Source: Sphingosinicella terrae | GTDB taxonomy: Bacteria; Pseudomonadota; Alphaproteobacteria; Sphingomonadales; Sphingomonadaceae | Assembly: GCF_003347635.1 (NCBI RefSeq) | Contig: NZ_QDFY01000014.1 | Location: 1-64,000 of the forward strand | Length of the DNA: 64,000 bases | Direction: 5' to 3' | Shown here: piece by piece, positions 35,746-44,820 of the stretch | Layout of the letters: each line of letters opens with the position of its first letter | Position numbering within the stretch: the first letter of the stretch is position 1 | Program-made: the position numbers and the translations under genes | The notes under the pieces: generated by a model | Told to the model about the DNA's origin: nothing | Database searches by the model: none | The model's input: the letters and a program-made list of their open reading frames with translations, nothing else

Positions 35746-36411
35746 CTAGGCTCGCGGCTCCTCGAGCGAATAGCCCAGCCCGCGGATCGTGGTGATGACG
35801 TCGGGCCCGAGCTTCTTGCGAATGCGCGTCACGAACACCTCGATCGTGTTCGAATCCCGATCGAAATCCTGGTCGTAGATATGCTCGATGAGCTCCGTGC
35901 GGGAGACGACCTTGCCCTTGTGATGCATCAGGTAGGAGAGGAGCTTATATTCCTGCGCGGTCAGCTTGACCGGCTCCCCGTCGAGGGTGACCTTGCCCGA
36001 GCGCGTGTCGAGCCGCACCGGGCCCGCCGTGAGTTCAGAACTGGCATTGCCGGACGCGCGGCGGATGAGTGCCCGCAGCCGCGCGATCAGCTCCTCCGTC
36101 TGAAAGGGCTTGGCCAGATAGTCGTCGGCGCCGGCGTCGAGACCCGCGACCTTGTCGGACCAGCTGTCCCGCGCGGTGAGCACCAGCACCGGCACCTTGA
36201 TGCCTTCCTTGCGCCAGCGATCGAGCACGGTGAGGCCGTCAATTTCGGGAAGACCGAGATCGAGGATGATGGCGTCGTAGGTCTCGGTCGAGCCGAGATA
36301 GTGGCCGTCCTCGCCATTGGCCGCATGATCGACGGCGTAGCCGGCGCCCTCGAGCGTCGCCCGCAACTGCCGGCTCAGATTGGGTTCGTCCTCGACGATC
36401 AGGACCCGCAT
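35746..36411 (-). CDS. OmpR/PhoP-type response regulator
   Basis: 221 residues. Receiver domain with LIVEDE acidic pocket, phospho-acceptor near D51 (IILDLGLPEIDG), VLTARDS and K in LAKPF; C-terminal winged-helix DNA-binding domain (LTAQEYKLLSYLMHHKGKVVSR ... RIRKKLG ... IRGLGYSLE). It pairs with the kinase downstream. The pepSY gene lies upstream in the same direction (135-base gap). ATG at 36409-36411; the frame is open 17 codons further but the family starts at MRVLIVEDE. Confidence 0.93.
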   Translation of the reverse strand: MRVLIVEDEPNLSRQLRATLEGAGYAVDHAANGEDGHYLGSTETYDAIILDLGLPEIDGLTVLDRWRKEGIKVPVLVLTARDSWSDKVAGLDAGADDYLAKPFQTEELIARLRALIRRASGNASSELTAGPVRLDTRSGKVTLDGEPVKLTAQEYKLLSYLMHHKGKVVSRTELIEHIYDQDFDRDSNTIEVFVTRIRKKLGPDVITTIRGLGYSLEEPRA

Positions 36412-36546
36412 CGTCTCTCCCCTGGCTTGGTGGGCGGCCCATCCAATAGGCATGACCGCCAAATGTTCCAGCGCCTATATGGGATAGCAGCGCCGTTACG
36501 CCAGCGCCACGTTCCGGCGCGGGGGAGGGGCGACCGGCGGAGAACC

Positions 36547-36834
36547 CTATTGCCGGCCGATGACCCGGCCGGTGCGCGCCTCGACGTCGATCCAGATGAC
36601 CTCGGCGCCGCGCAGGAATTTGAGCCGATAGACCCGTCCGTCGAACTCGGCGCCGATGAACTGGGCACCGGGCACGCGAATGCGAGCGCGGATTTCGGGA
36701 AGCGGCAGAATCTGGCCTTGCTGGGTCGCGCGATACGCGCGGTCCTGCTCGCGCATGTTCTGCAGGCCCTGCGCCTCGGCCGGAAGGGCGGAGGCGACCA
36801 TTGCGGCCAAAACGAGCAGAAGGGGGGAACGCAT
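36547..36834 (-). CDS. PepSY-like periplasmic protein
   Basis: 95 residues. Signal peptide MRSPLLLVLAAMVASALPAEAQ, then a single PepSY-like unit: LPEIRARIRVPGAQFIGAEFDGRVYRLKFLRG and the ending VIWIDVEARTGRVIGRQ. PepSY domains bind or inhibit proteins in the envelope. A PepSY gene next to an OmpR-type regulator and kinase is a common arrangement in alphaproteobacteria, suggesting that the protein tunes sensor activity. A direct-repeat site precedes it. Confidence 0.85.
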   Translation of the reverse strand: MRSPLLLVLAAMVASALPAEAQGLQNMREQDRAYRATQQGQILPLPEIRARIRVPGAQFIGAEFDGRVYRLKFLRGAEVIWIDVEARTGRVIGRQ

Positions 36835-36870
36835 CAAACTTTTCTCGGCTTGGCCATGGAAATCGCCGCC

Positions 36871-36907
36871 GAAATAGCAGATCGCATTGAATAGGCCATG
36901 AATAGGC
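36871..36907 (-). promoter_or_regulatory. PhoP-like direct-repeat promoter upstream of pepSY
   Basis: On the minus strand GCCTATTCA occurs twice with an 11-base period (36899-36907 and 36888-36896), and 11 bases after the second copy is TATTTC (36871-36876), a possible -10. This is the geometry of PhoP-class response regulators: two half-sites one helical turn apart, replacing the -35. The site lies in the 117-base region shared with the divergent amidohydrolase gene. Confidence 0.55.
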
Positions 36908-36951
36908 TTGTAGCTTTTGCTTAACATTTTGAAACTGCGGGAGGATCGCGA

Positions 36952-38571
36952 ATGAGTCGAGCAAGGGGGTGCCTGGCTGCCGCAGCGGCGCTGGCGGCCA
37001 TGGCGGCACCGATCGCGCTGACCGCACAGCCGTCTGCGAAGGCCATGGCGAGGGTCGCGGACCGCCAGCCAGGCGAGGGTGAGGGCCCCTTCCGGCGGCT
37101 CGTCATCCGCGGTGCGATGATGGTCGACGGGAGCGGCGCCCCACCGCGCGGGCCGGTCGACATCGTCATTGCCGGCAACCGCATCGAGGCGATCGTCGCC
37201 GCTGGCACGCCGGGCCTGCCGCTCCCAGCCGACCGCCCCCCGCGCAATGCCGACCGGGAGATCGACGCTTCCGGCATGTACGTGCTCCCGGGTTTCGTCG
37301 ACGTCCACGGCCACAATGGCGATCCCGACAAGGCTCCCGACGCCGGTTACGGCTATCGCCTGTGGCTTGCCCATGGCGTCACGACTGTGCGCGGCGTCCC
37401 CCTTTATTCGGGACGGGACAATCCCTCGCTCGACGACCGCCGGCGCAGCCAGGAGAACAGCATCGTCGCCCCGCGGCTGTTCGCCTATATGGCGCTTGGC
37501 GACGGCTGGAGTGGCGGCGACATCGCGACTCCGGAGGCCGCCCGCGCCTGGGTCCGCTGGGCCGCGGCCCAAGGCTATGACGGCGTCAAGCTGTTCAACG
37601 ATGTCCCGGCAGCGGTTGCCGCGGCGGCGATCGAGGAGTCAGGACGGCTTCGCCTGGGAACGATCGCCCATCTCGGGCAGGGTGGCGTTGCCGAGGTCAA
37701 CGGAGACCGCGCCGGGGCGATGGGCCTGGGCGGCATCACCCACTTCTACGGCCATTTCGAGGCCCTGCTCCGCGGCCGTGCGCTGCCTTCCTATCCCGAC
37801 GACTATAACATGCATGACGAGCAGTGGCGTTTCGGCCAGGTCGCCCGCCTGGCCGACCAGATCGTCGAACCGGGAGGCGCAGAGTGGCGGGCCTATCTCG
37901 AGCGGCAGCACGAGCGGGGAGTATCATTCTCGCCCACCTTCAACATCTACTCGGCGTCGCGTGACGTCATGAGGGCACGCAATGCGGACTGGCACGCGCG
38001 CTACACATTGCCCTCGCTCCAGGCTTTCTTCGCTCCGAGCCGCACGCACCACGGGTCTTATTTCTGGGACTGGACCACGGCCGACGAGATCGCCTGGCGG
38101 CGATTCTACGTCCCCTACATGCGGCTGATGAACGACTACAAGAATATGGGCGGACGCGTGACCGTCGGATCGGACCCGGGCTTCATCTACCAGAGCTGGG
38201 GCTTCTCCTATGTCGCGGAGCTGGAGATGCTCCAGGAAGCCGGCTTCTCGCCCTTGGAGACGATCCAGGCGGCGACGATAAACGGTGCGCGCGAGATCTA
38301 TGCGCCGCGCGGCGAGGACGCGCCCTTCGGCCTCGTCCGCGAAGGGATGCTCGCGGATCTCGTCATCGTCCCGGAGAACCCGCTCGCCAACTTCAAGCTG
38401 CTCTATGGCACCGGGCACATGCGCCTGAACCCGCGCACGCAGCAGGCCGAGCGGGTCGGCGGCGTCCGTTGGACGATCAAGGACGGGATCGTCTACGACG
38501 CACCGGCCCTTCTCGCCAGCGTCGAGCGGATGGTCGAGTCACAAAGGGCTGCGCTCGAAGCGGCGCCGTGA
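36952..38571 (+). CDS. Exported amidohydrolase
   Basis: 539 residues. N-terminal signal-like segment (AAAALAAMAAPIALTA), then an amidohydrolase (metal-dependent TIM barrel): the HxH pair is H119/H121 in GFVDVHGHNGD and a candidate metal/catalytic Asp is D408 in TVGSDPGF. The flanking beta-sandwich is formed by the N- and C-terminal strands (LVIRGAMMVDGSG, LVREGMLADLVIVPENP). This is like imidazolonepropionase or dipeptidase-like exported enzymes; the substrate is not known. GGGAGG precedes the ATG. It is divergent from pepSY. Confidence 0.85.
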   Translation: MSRARGCLAAAAALAAMAAPIALTAQPSAKAMARVADRQPGEGEGPFRRLVIRGAMMVDGSGAPPRGPVDIVIAGNRIEAIVAAGTPGLPLPADRPPRNADREIDASGMYVLPGFVDVHGHNGDPDKAPDAGYGYRLWLAHGVTTVRGVPLYSGRDNPSLDDRRRSQENSIVAPRLFAYMALGDGWSGGDIATPEAARAWVRWAAAQGYDGVKLFNDVPAAVAAAAIEESGRLRLGTIAHLGQGGVAEVNGDRAGAMGLGGITHFYGHFEALLRGRALPSYPDDYNMHDEQWRFGQVARLADQIVEPGGAEWRAYLERQHERGVSFSPTFNIYSASRDVMRARNADWHARYTLPSLQAFFAPSRTHHGSYFWDWTTADEIAWRRFYVPYMRLMNDYKNMGGRVTVGSDPGFIYQSWGFSYVAELEMLQEAGFSPLETIQAATINGAREIYAPRGEDAPFGLVREGMLADLVIVPENPLANFKLLYGTGHMRLNPRTQQAERVGGVRWTIKDGIVYDAPALLASVERMVESQRAALEAAP

Positions 38572-38579
38572 GCCGGAGA

Positions 38580-39206
38580 TCAGTCCGACGGAGCAGGGTG
38601 CTGTCCGTCCTCGCCGAGGGCGGCGCCGATCAAGACTTCGATCGCCCAGCGCCTGGCATCGCCGGCCTCGGCGTCGCTGAGCTGGAGCACGTCCTTGAAC
38701 ACGATCGTCGATTCGGTACCGACGATGAGCGCCAGGGTTCGCGTCAAGCGGTCGAAAGGCGGCCCCTCAAGTCGGGATCGAATGGGGGCCAGCGCTGCCT
38801 CGATCAGCGGCGTCCGTCGGTTCTGGCGAACAGGCTCGGCGCCTTCGTCGCCGAGGCTGCGCTGGAGGGCATGGATCAGCATTCGGCGCAGCGCCGTCTC
38901 GTTCGACCTCACCATATCCTGGACGGCGGCATCGGCTCGAAGCACGCGATCGGCCGGATCGGTGCCAGGATCGCCGGCGAACAGCTCGGGTCCCGGCATG
39001 GCGACGTCGAGCGCCGCCTCGATGAGCAGCGGCTCGACACCGGGAAAGTAGCGATAGGCGGTGGCGCGTGAGACCAGCGCCGTCTCCGCCACTTCTTCGA
39101 GCGTGGGATCGCGTCCCTCGCGCATCAGCCGCGATGCCGCCTCGAGCAAGGCTTTTCGCGTTCGACGCTTCTGGTTGGTGCGTCCCTCTTTCCCCACATC
39201 GGCCAT
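38580..39206 (-). CDS. TetR family transcriptional regulator
   Basis: 208 residues. N-terminal TetR helix-turn-helix (TLEEVAETALVSRATAYRYFPG, about residues 35-56), then a helical ligand-binding domain. It follows the SnoaL-like gene with a 3-base gap on the same strand. A perfect 18-base palindrome upstream of that gene (39664-39681) is the probable operator, so the pair is likely self-repressed. The ligand is unknown. Confidence 0.9.
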   Translation of the reverse strand: MADVGKEGRTNQKRRTRKALLEAASRLMREGRDPTLEEVAETALVSRATAYRYFPGVEPLLIEAALDVAMPGPELFAGDPGTDPADRVLRADAAVQDMVRSNETALRRMLIHALQRSLGDEGAEPVRQNRRTPLIEAALAPIRSRLEGPPFDRLTRTLALIVGTESTIVFKDVLQLSDAEAGDARRWAIEVLIGAALGEDGQHPAPSD

Positions 39207-39209
39207 CGG

Positions 39210-39632
39210 TCAATCCTGGGGGAGCTGAGCGATGATCGCGGCCAGGTCGATCCAGACATTCTCCCGACTGATCTCCCCGCCGTCGGCAAACTCGAGAACG
39301 TGCAGCAGCCGGAATTCGAGAGGGCGACCGCGACCTTCCAAGCCGAACGGCGTTCCGGTGGCCGTCCCTCGCCACAGGGAATCGTCCACCAGGAAATTGT
39401 CGCCATAGAGTCGGTGCCGCGTCTCGATTCGTCCGTTTGCGAGATCGCCGAACAACGTCTCATAGAACGGCCTGACCGCGTCCTGCCCCCGAACCGGGCC
39501 GGTGGGCCAACCGACGATATCGTGCTCGACGTCGTGGCTAAGCGTCGCGAGGACACCTTCCACATCGTCGGCGGCTTCGAACGCGAAATGCTCGTCCAGC
39601 TTGCGGTCCATCTGCTCGGGGCTCAGCGACAT
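39210..39632 (-). CDS. SnoaL/NTF2-like protein
   Basis: 140 residues with an NTF2-like fold: LDEHFAFEAADDVEGVLATLSHDVEHDIVG at the N-terminus and the strand ELSTGGE-like DGGEISRENVWIDLAAI at the C-terminus. SnoaL-like proteins are small cyclases, isomerases or binding proteins. AAGGAG lies seven bases before the ATG at 39630-39632. It is the first gene of the pair with tetR. Confidence 0.82.
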   Translation of the reverse strand: MSLSPEQMDRKLDEHFAFEAADDVEGVLATLSHDVEHDIVGWPTGPVRGQDAVRPFYETLFGDLANGRIETRHRLYGDNFLVDDSLWRGTATGTPFGLEGRGRPLEFRLLHVLEFADGGEISRENVWIDLAAIIAQLPQD

Positions 39633-39663
39633 GTCGATCTCCTTTAGCGGCGCCACTCAACTA

Positions 39664-39681
39664 ATGAGACTATAGTCTCAT
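39664..39681 (-). promoter_or_regulatory. Perfect palindromic operator of the SnoaL-TetR operon
   Basis: The 18-base sequence ATGAGACTATAGTCTCAT is a perfect palindrome. On the minus strand TTGACA (39681-39686) precedes it, so the palindrome fills the 17-base space between this -35 and the expected -10 (weak, TAGTTG at 39658-39663). A TetR dimer here would exclude RNA polymerase. The site is 69 bases upstream of the divergent ABC-F ATG. Confidence 0.8.
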
Positions 39682-39749
39682 GTCAAGATAGTCATCTCAC
39701 TCTTGGAGGTGTGGGTGACGAGAGAAGCTTCACCACCTATGTCCCCGCC

Positions 39750-41555
39750 ATGTCCGCGCCCGTGCTCGCCTTCGAGAATCTCGGCCTGATCCAGGGATCG
39801 GGCTGGCTGTTTCGCAACCTCGACCTGTTCATCGGTCCGCGCGACCGGCTCGCGCTGATCGGTCGCAACGGTGCCGGCAAGACGACCCTGCTCAAATGTC
39901 TTGCCGGTCTGATCGACTCCGACGAGGGACGCCGAACGATCAAGCCAGGCGCCAAGGTCGTGCTGCTCGAGCAGGATCCGCCCGTGTCTCGGTTCGCGAC
40001 CTTGCGCGAGTTTGCGCTGAGCGGTCCGGACGCGCCGGCCGTCCACGAGGTGGAGGCCATCGCCACTCAGATCGGGCTCGACCTCGATCGGCCGGCGGAC
40101 ACGGCAAGCGGAGGCGAACGGAGGCGCGCCGCGATAGCCCGGGCGCTTGCCCAGGATCCGCAGGTACTGCTGCTGGACGAACCGACCAATCATCTCGATC
40201 TCGCCGCGATCGAGTGGCTCGAGGCGTGGCTGTCGCGCTTTTCCGGCGCCTTCATCGCCATCAGCCATGACCGGACCTTCCTCACCCGCCTCACGCGCTC
40301 ATCGCTCTGGCTCGATCGTGGCGCCCTCCGCCGGGCCGAGATCGGCTTCGGCGGTTTCGACGCCTGGACCGAGAAGGTCTACGAGGAGGAAGCGCGGGCG
40401 GCCGAGAAGCTCGATGCCAAGCTGAAGCTCGAATTGCACTGGCTCCAGCGGGGCGTCACCGCGCGGCGCCGCCGCAATCAAGGCAGGCTCGCCAAGCTCA
40501 ACGAGATGCGCGCCGCGCGGGCGGCGATGCTCGGGCCGGCAGGCGCAGCACGGCTCGCCCTCGAGAATGACGACGTCAAGACGAAGATGGTGATCGAGGC
40601 CGAAGGCGTCACCAAGCGTTATTCCTCGACCTCCGTCGCGGAGGGCGGCGAGCGCACTATCATCCGAGACTTCTCGCTTCGGATCCAACGCGGCGACCGG
40701 ATCGGCGTGGTCGGGGCCAATGGGGCCGGCAAGACCACCTTGCTGAGGCTGCTCACCGGCGAGATGGAGCCGGACGAGGGCAAGGTCGTCCGTGCGAAGA
40801 CGCTCACCGGCATCATGATCGACCAGCAGCGTCGGCTGCTCGATCCCGACAAAAGGGTCCGTGATATCCTCGCCGACGGCGGCGACTGGATCGAAGTGCG
40901 CGGCAGCAAGAAGCATGTGCAGGGCTATCTCAAGGACTTCCTTTTCGATCCGGAACTGGTCGATGCGCGAATCGGGACGCTCTCCGGCGGCGAACGGTCA
41001 CGATTGCTGCTCGCGCGCGAGTTCGCGCGCCAGTCGAACCTGCTGGTGCTCGACGAGCCGACCAACGATCTGGACATGGAGACGCTCGACCTCCTCCAGG
41101 AGGTGATCGCCGACTATGACGGCACCGTCCTCATCGTCAGCCATGACCGCGACTTCCTGGACCGGACGGTAACGATCACCCTCGGCCTCGACGGATCGGG
41201 CAAGGTCGATATCGTCGCCGGAGGCTATGAGGATTGGGCACGCCGCCGGCGTCAGCCACCGGAAGCGCGGTCGACGGCACGGGCCACCCCGACGCCTCCG
41301 TCGCCGCCGCGGCCGCGCACCAAATTGACCTACAAGGACCAGCGCGATCTCGACCTGCTGCCCCAGCGGATCGAGGCGTTGGAAGCGCAGATCGCGCGAG
41401 ACGAGCAGGCCCTGTCCGATCCGGATCTCTACAGGAGCGACCCCGCCCGCTTCGCCGCGATCACCTCGGCGATCGACAAGGCCCGAGCCGAGCGCGATGC
41501 CGCCGAGGCGCGATGGCTCGAGCTGGCCGAGCAGGCGGAAGCGCTGGCGGGCTAA
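39750..41555 (+). CDS. uup: ABC-F family ATP-binding protein (Uup type)
   Basis: 601 residues with two ABC domains. Walker A: GRNGAGKTT (residues 38-46) and GANGAGKTT (about residues 328-336); signatures ASGGERRR and LSGGERSR; Walker B LLLDEPTNHLD and LVLDEPTNDLD. The arm linker is about 75 residues, and the C-terminal 70 residues form a coiled coil, the Uup hallmark. ABC-F proteins act on ribosomes; Uup prevents certain stalls and transposition. ATG at 39750 has no Shine-Dalgarno; an in-frame GTG at 39711 is too close to a GGAGG to use it easily. Ends in a 4-base overlap with prsT on the other strand. Confidence 0.93.
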   Translation: MSAPVLAFENLGLIQGSGWLFRNLDLFIGPRDRLALIGRNGAGKTTLLKCLAGLIDSDEGRRTIKPGAKVVLLEQDPPVSRFATLREFALSGPDAPAVHEVEAIATQIGLDLDRPADTASGGERRRAAIARALAQDPQVLLLDEPTNHLDLAAIEWLEAWLSRFSGAFIAISHDRTFLTRLTRSSLWLDRGALRRAEIGFGGFDAWTEKVYEEEARAAEKLDAKLKLELHWLQRGVTARRRRNQGRLAKLNEMRAARAAMLGPAGAARLALENDDVKTKMVIEAEGVTKRYSSTSVAEGGERTIIRDFSLRIQRGDRIGVVGANGAGKTTLLRLLTGEMEPDEGKVVRAKTLTGIMIDQQRRLLDPDKRVRDILADGGDWIEVRGSKKHVQGYLKDFLFDPELVDARIGTLSGGERSRLLLAREFARQSNLLVLDEPTNDLDMETLDLLQEVIADYDGTVLIVSHDRDFLDRTVTITLGLDGSGKVDIVAGGYEDWARRRRQPPEARSTARATPTPPSPPRPRTKLTYKDQRDLDLLPQRIEALEAQIARDEQALSDPDLYRSDPARFAAITSAIDKARAERDAAEARWLELAEQAEALAG

Positions 41556-43459
41556 CCCCGCCGCGCACGCTCGAGCCGCTGCCGGATCTCGGCGTCGCTC
41601 GGCGCTCCGCGCGCGGCTCGCTCCAGCAGCGCGAGGCCGCCGGCGCGATCGGCGCCGCTCTTGAACAGGATCCATCCAAGCGTATCGGCGGTGGCCGGAT
41701 TGTTGCGGTTGAGCGCCCAGGCCCGCCGCGCGAGGGGAAGCGCCGCGTCGAAATCGCCGCTCTCCGAATAGGCCCAGGCGAGATTATTGAGGATGGTGGC
41801 GTCGTTCTCGCCGAGCCGGCTGCGCAGGCTTTCATAAGTGGTGATGGCCCCTGCCCAGTCCTGGCGCTGCATCATCCGGGAGGCCAGCAGCACCTGCCCG
41901 GGTACGTTGCGCGGATTCTGCAATGCGAACAGCTCGAGCACCTGATCCGCGGCCTCGACCTGGCCGGAGCGCTGCAGGGCCTCGATCAGCCGCAAAGCCA
42001 CGGCCTCGCTGAAGGCGAGATTGGCGGCGCGGCGATATTGATCCGCAGCGCCCGCAAAGTCGCCGCCGATGCCGAGCGCATCGCCGACGAGCATATGGGC
42101 CTCGGGCGCTCCAGGATTGGCCGCCTGGATCGCCCGCGCGCGCGCCAGGGCCTCTTCGCCAAGCCCGCGGGCGAGGAGCGCAGAGACGAGGCGCACCTGA
42201 AGGGGGCCATCACCCGGATGGGCCACCGCGGCCTCGCGCAGGGCGGCGAATTCGCCTTCCGGAAGCGCTTCCAGCGCGGTGAGCGCGTCCGGCTGCGGCT
42301 GGGCCGCGCGGGCGAGATAGCGGGACGCGGCGGCGGCATCCCCCTGGGCCGCGAGGATCCGGCCCATCAAAGTGAGGCTGTAGCTGTCGGCGTCGGGACG
42401 CTCCACCACCGCCCGCAAGGTTAGGGCCGCCGCGGTCGAATCACCCATACGCCATTGAGCGGCGGCCAGGAGACGGCGCGCCTTGCGATTGCCTGGCTGG
42501 CGCGCCACCAGCCCGGCTAGCCGCCCGGCCGCCTGCTCGACATTGCCGGTCTCGAAATCGATCGCGCTGAGCAGCAGCATGCCGGCGGGCGTCGAATCGA
42601 ACGCGCCGCCGGTTCGATTGTAGAGCGACCGCGCCAGCGCAAAATTGCGGGCGCGGGCAGCGAGGACGGACTGAAGATAGTAAGCGGTCGCATGCCCGCC
42701 GGTGATGCGGTGGACCTCGCGGGCGTCGGCCAGCATCTCGGTCATCCGGCCGAGATCGCCGTAAGTGATGGCCCGTTCGAGCCGGGCCGTGACATGCTCC
42801 GCATCGACTCCGAGCGCGCGGTCGAACCAGGGCAGGGCAGCGATCAGGCCATATTGGCTCCGCGTGAGCTCGCCGCGGAGCACCAGTGCCTCGACGTTTC
42901 GGGGACGCGCGGCAACCGCGCGATCGGCGGCCTGCAGCGCGCCGCCGACATCGCCGCCGGCGCGGCGGAACCGAGCGACATCGGTCCAGACGTCGCTGTC
43001 GCCCGGACCGAGCGCGATCGCCCGATCGAATTCGGCGGCCGCCGCTTCATTGTTGCCGAGCGCCATCAGCGCCCGACCCCGTATCCGCGCGGCGTAGGCC
43101 AGGTGAGGAGGGACGGCGCCTGCCGACTGCGCCAGAGCCCCTTCCGGATCGCGCTGAAGCAGCCGGGCATGGGCGAGGAGGTGACGAATGCGCTCCGCCG
43201 CAATCCCCGTTTGGCGCGCACGCGCCAGCTCCGATTCCGCGGCGATGCCGTCGCCGAGCGCCAGCAGGATCTGGGCGTGAATGAGACGAGCCTCGGAGTC
43301 TGCCGGCTGCGCCTGAAGCGCGTTCATCAGCTCGACCCGCGCCGTGCGCAGATCGCCGGCGGCAAAGGCGGCGCGCCCGCGCTCGAGGGCGGTGCCGTCG
43401 CTGCCGCAGGCGGCGAGCGCGAACAGGAGGACGAAGCCCAAGGAAAGGGCGCCTCTCAC
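41552..43459 (-). CDS. prsT: XrtA/PEP-CTERM-type TPR lipoprotein PrsT
   Basis: 635 residues. Signal peptide with lipobox LFALAACGS, then about 15 TPR units across the whole protein (ADSEARLIHAQILLALGD, ..., NDATILNNLAWAYSESGDFDAAL, NNPATADTLGWILFKSG). This matches the TPR protein of the PEP-CTERM/exosortase-linked polysaccharide systems in length and in its place behind PrsR. It is probably an envelope scaffold for polysaccharide assembly. Overlaps prsR by 4 bases. Confidence 0.88.
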   Translation of the reverse strand: MRGALSLGFVLLFALAACGSDGTALERGRAAFAAGDLRTARVELMNALQAQPADSEARLIHAQILLALGDGIAAESELARARQTGIAAERIRHLLAHARLLQRDPEGALAQSAGAVPPHLAYAARIRGRALMALGNNEAAAAEFDRAIALGPGDSDVWTDVARFRRAGGDVGGALQAADRAVAARPRNVEALVLRGELTRSQYGLIAALPWFDRALGVDAEHVTARLERAITYGDLGRMTEMLADAREVHRITGGHATAYYLQSVLAARARNFALARSLYNRTGGAFDSTPAGMLLLSAIDFETGNVEQAAGRLAGLVARQPGNRKARRLLAAAQWRMGDSTAAALTLRAVVERPDADSYSLTLMGRILAAQGDAAAASRYLARAAQPQPDALTALEALPEGEFAALREAAVAHPGDGPLQVRLVSALLARGLGEEALARARAIQAANPGAPEAHMLVGDALGIGGDFAGAADQYRRAANLAFSEAVALRLIEALQRSGQVEAADQVLELFALQNPRNVPGQVLLASRMMQRQDWAGAITTYESLRSRLGENDATILNNLAWAYSESGDFDAALPLARRAWALNRNNPATADTLGWILFKSGADRAGGLALLERAARGAPSDAEIRQRLERARRG

Positions 43460-44820
43460 GGCTGCAGCCCATGTTGCTTGATGAGGTCGTACAGGGTGGG
43501 CCGGCTTATCCCGAGCAGCTTGGCGGCGCCGGAGATATTGTTGTCCGTCTGTGCCAGCGCCTTGCGGATAACCGCGCGGTCGGCCGCCTCGCGGGCGGCC
43601 TTGAGATTGACCGGGAGGCCCGGGTCGTCAGCCGGCGCGAGGTCGAGATCCTCGGCCGACACCAATCGCGATTCGGCCATGATGACGGCCCGCTTCACCC
43701 GATTCTCAAGCTCCCGGACATTTCCGGGCCAAGGCCACGTTTCGATCGCCGCGATCGCGCCGGGGGCGAAGCCCTTCACCTGCGGGTTCATCTCGCGGGC
43801 GAAGCGGGCGAGGAAATGCTTGGCGAGCAAGGCGGCGTCGCCCGACCTTTCCGCCAAAGACGGGATCCGCACCACGATCTCGGCGAGTCGGTAATAGAGA
43901 TCCTCGCGGAACGTGCCGGCGGCGATCATCGCCTCCAGATCCTGATGGGTGGCGCACACCACCCTCGTGTCGACCGGGATCGGCTTGCGGCCGCCAATGC
44001 GCTCGATCACCCGCTCCTGGAGGAATCTCAGCAGCTTCACCTGCAACGGCAAGGGGATATCGCCCACTTCGTCGAGGAAGAGCGTGCCGCCCTGAGCCAG
44101 CTCGATCTTCCCCTCGGTAGCCTTGATCGCACCGGTAAAGGCGCCCTTCTCATAACCGAAAAGCTCCGCCTCGAGCAGGTTTTCGGGAATCGCGGCGCAG
44201 TTGATCGCGACGAAGCCGCCGGCACGGCGGCGACTCTGCTGATGGACCCCGCGGGCGAGCAGCTCCTTGCCGGTTCCGCTGGCGCCGAGCAGCATCACGC
44301 TGACATCGGCATTGGCGACGCGCTCGATGGTGCGCGCGACCTTGATCATCTCCGGCGCGGCCGCGATCATGGTTCCGAGGACGGTCCGGTTCTCGCTGAC
44401 CTGACCCTCGAGCCGCTTATTCTCCGATTCGATCTCGTGGAGCTGAAAGGCGCGGCGGACGATCAGGCCGAGCTGATCGATGTCGACAGGCTTCTGATAG
44501 AAATCGTAGGCGCCGCCGGCGATCGCGCGAAGCGCACTTTCGCGCGCGCCATGGCCGGACGCGACGATGACTTTGGTGGCGGGCTTCAGCGTGAGGATGT
44601 GCTCCAGCGTGGCGAACCCTTCGCTGACCCCGTCCGGATCCGGCGGTAAGCCAAGGTCGAGCGTGACCACCGGCGGTTCCGCCGCGCGCATGATGTTGAC
44701 GGCGGCATCGCGGTCGGAGGCGACGAGGACCTCGTAATCGTCATAAGCCCACCGCAGCTGCCGTTGCAGCCCTTCGTCATCTTCGACGATCAGGAGCCTG
44801 GGTTTCACGGGTAGGTTCAT
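43456..44820 (-). CDS. prsR: Sigma-54-dependent response regulator PrsR
   Basis: 454 residues. Receiver domain (D55 in VTLDLGLPP), AAA+ domain with Walker A GASGTGKE (179-186), sigma-54-contact motif GAFTGA (226-231) and WPGNVREL, and a C-terminal Fis-type HTH (SGAAKLLGISRPTLYDLIK). The GAFTGA motif means that it activates sigma-54 promoters; rpoN is at 5.6 kb. PrsR-type regulators activate PEP-CTERM and exopolysaccharide genes. 4-base overlaps on both sides. Confidence 0.94.
   Translation of the reverse strand: MNLPVKPRLLIVEDDEGLQRQLRWAYDDYEVLVASDRDAAVNIMRAAEPPVVTLDLGLPPDPDGVSEGFATLEHILTLKPATKVIVASGHGARESALRAIAGGAYDFYQKPVDIDQLGLIVRRAFQLHEIESENKRLEGQVSENRTVLGTMIAAAPEMIKVARTIERVANADVSVMLLGASGTGKELLARGVHQQSRRRAGGFVAINCAAIPENLLEAELFGYEKGAFTGAIKATEGKIELAQGGTLFLDEVGDIPLPLQVKLLRFLQERVIERIGGRKPIPVDTRVVCATHQDLEAMIAAGTFREDLYYRLAEIVVRIPSLAERSGDAALLAKHFLARFAREMNPQVKGFAPGAIAAIETWPWPGNVRELENRVKRAVIMAESRLVSAEDLDLAPADDPGLPVNLKAAREAADRAVIRKALAQTDNNISGAAKLLGISRPTLYDLIKQHGLQP

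Noticed and set aside
42692-43894. A 400-codon open frame on the plus strand
   Set aside because: It is antisense to prsT, which has a clear signal peptide and TPR repeats; long antisense frames are expected in DNA with this GC content.
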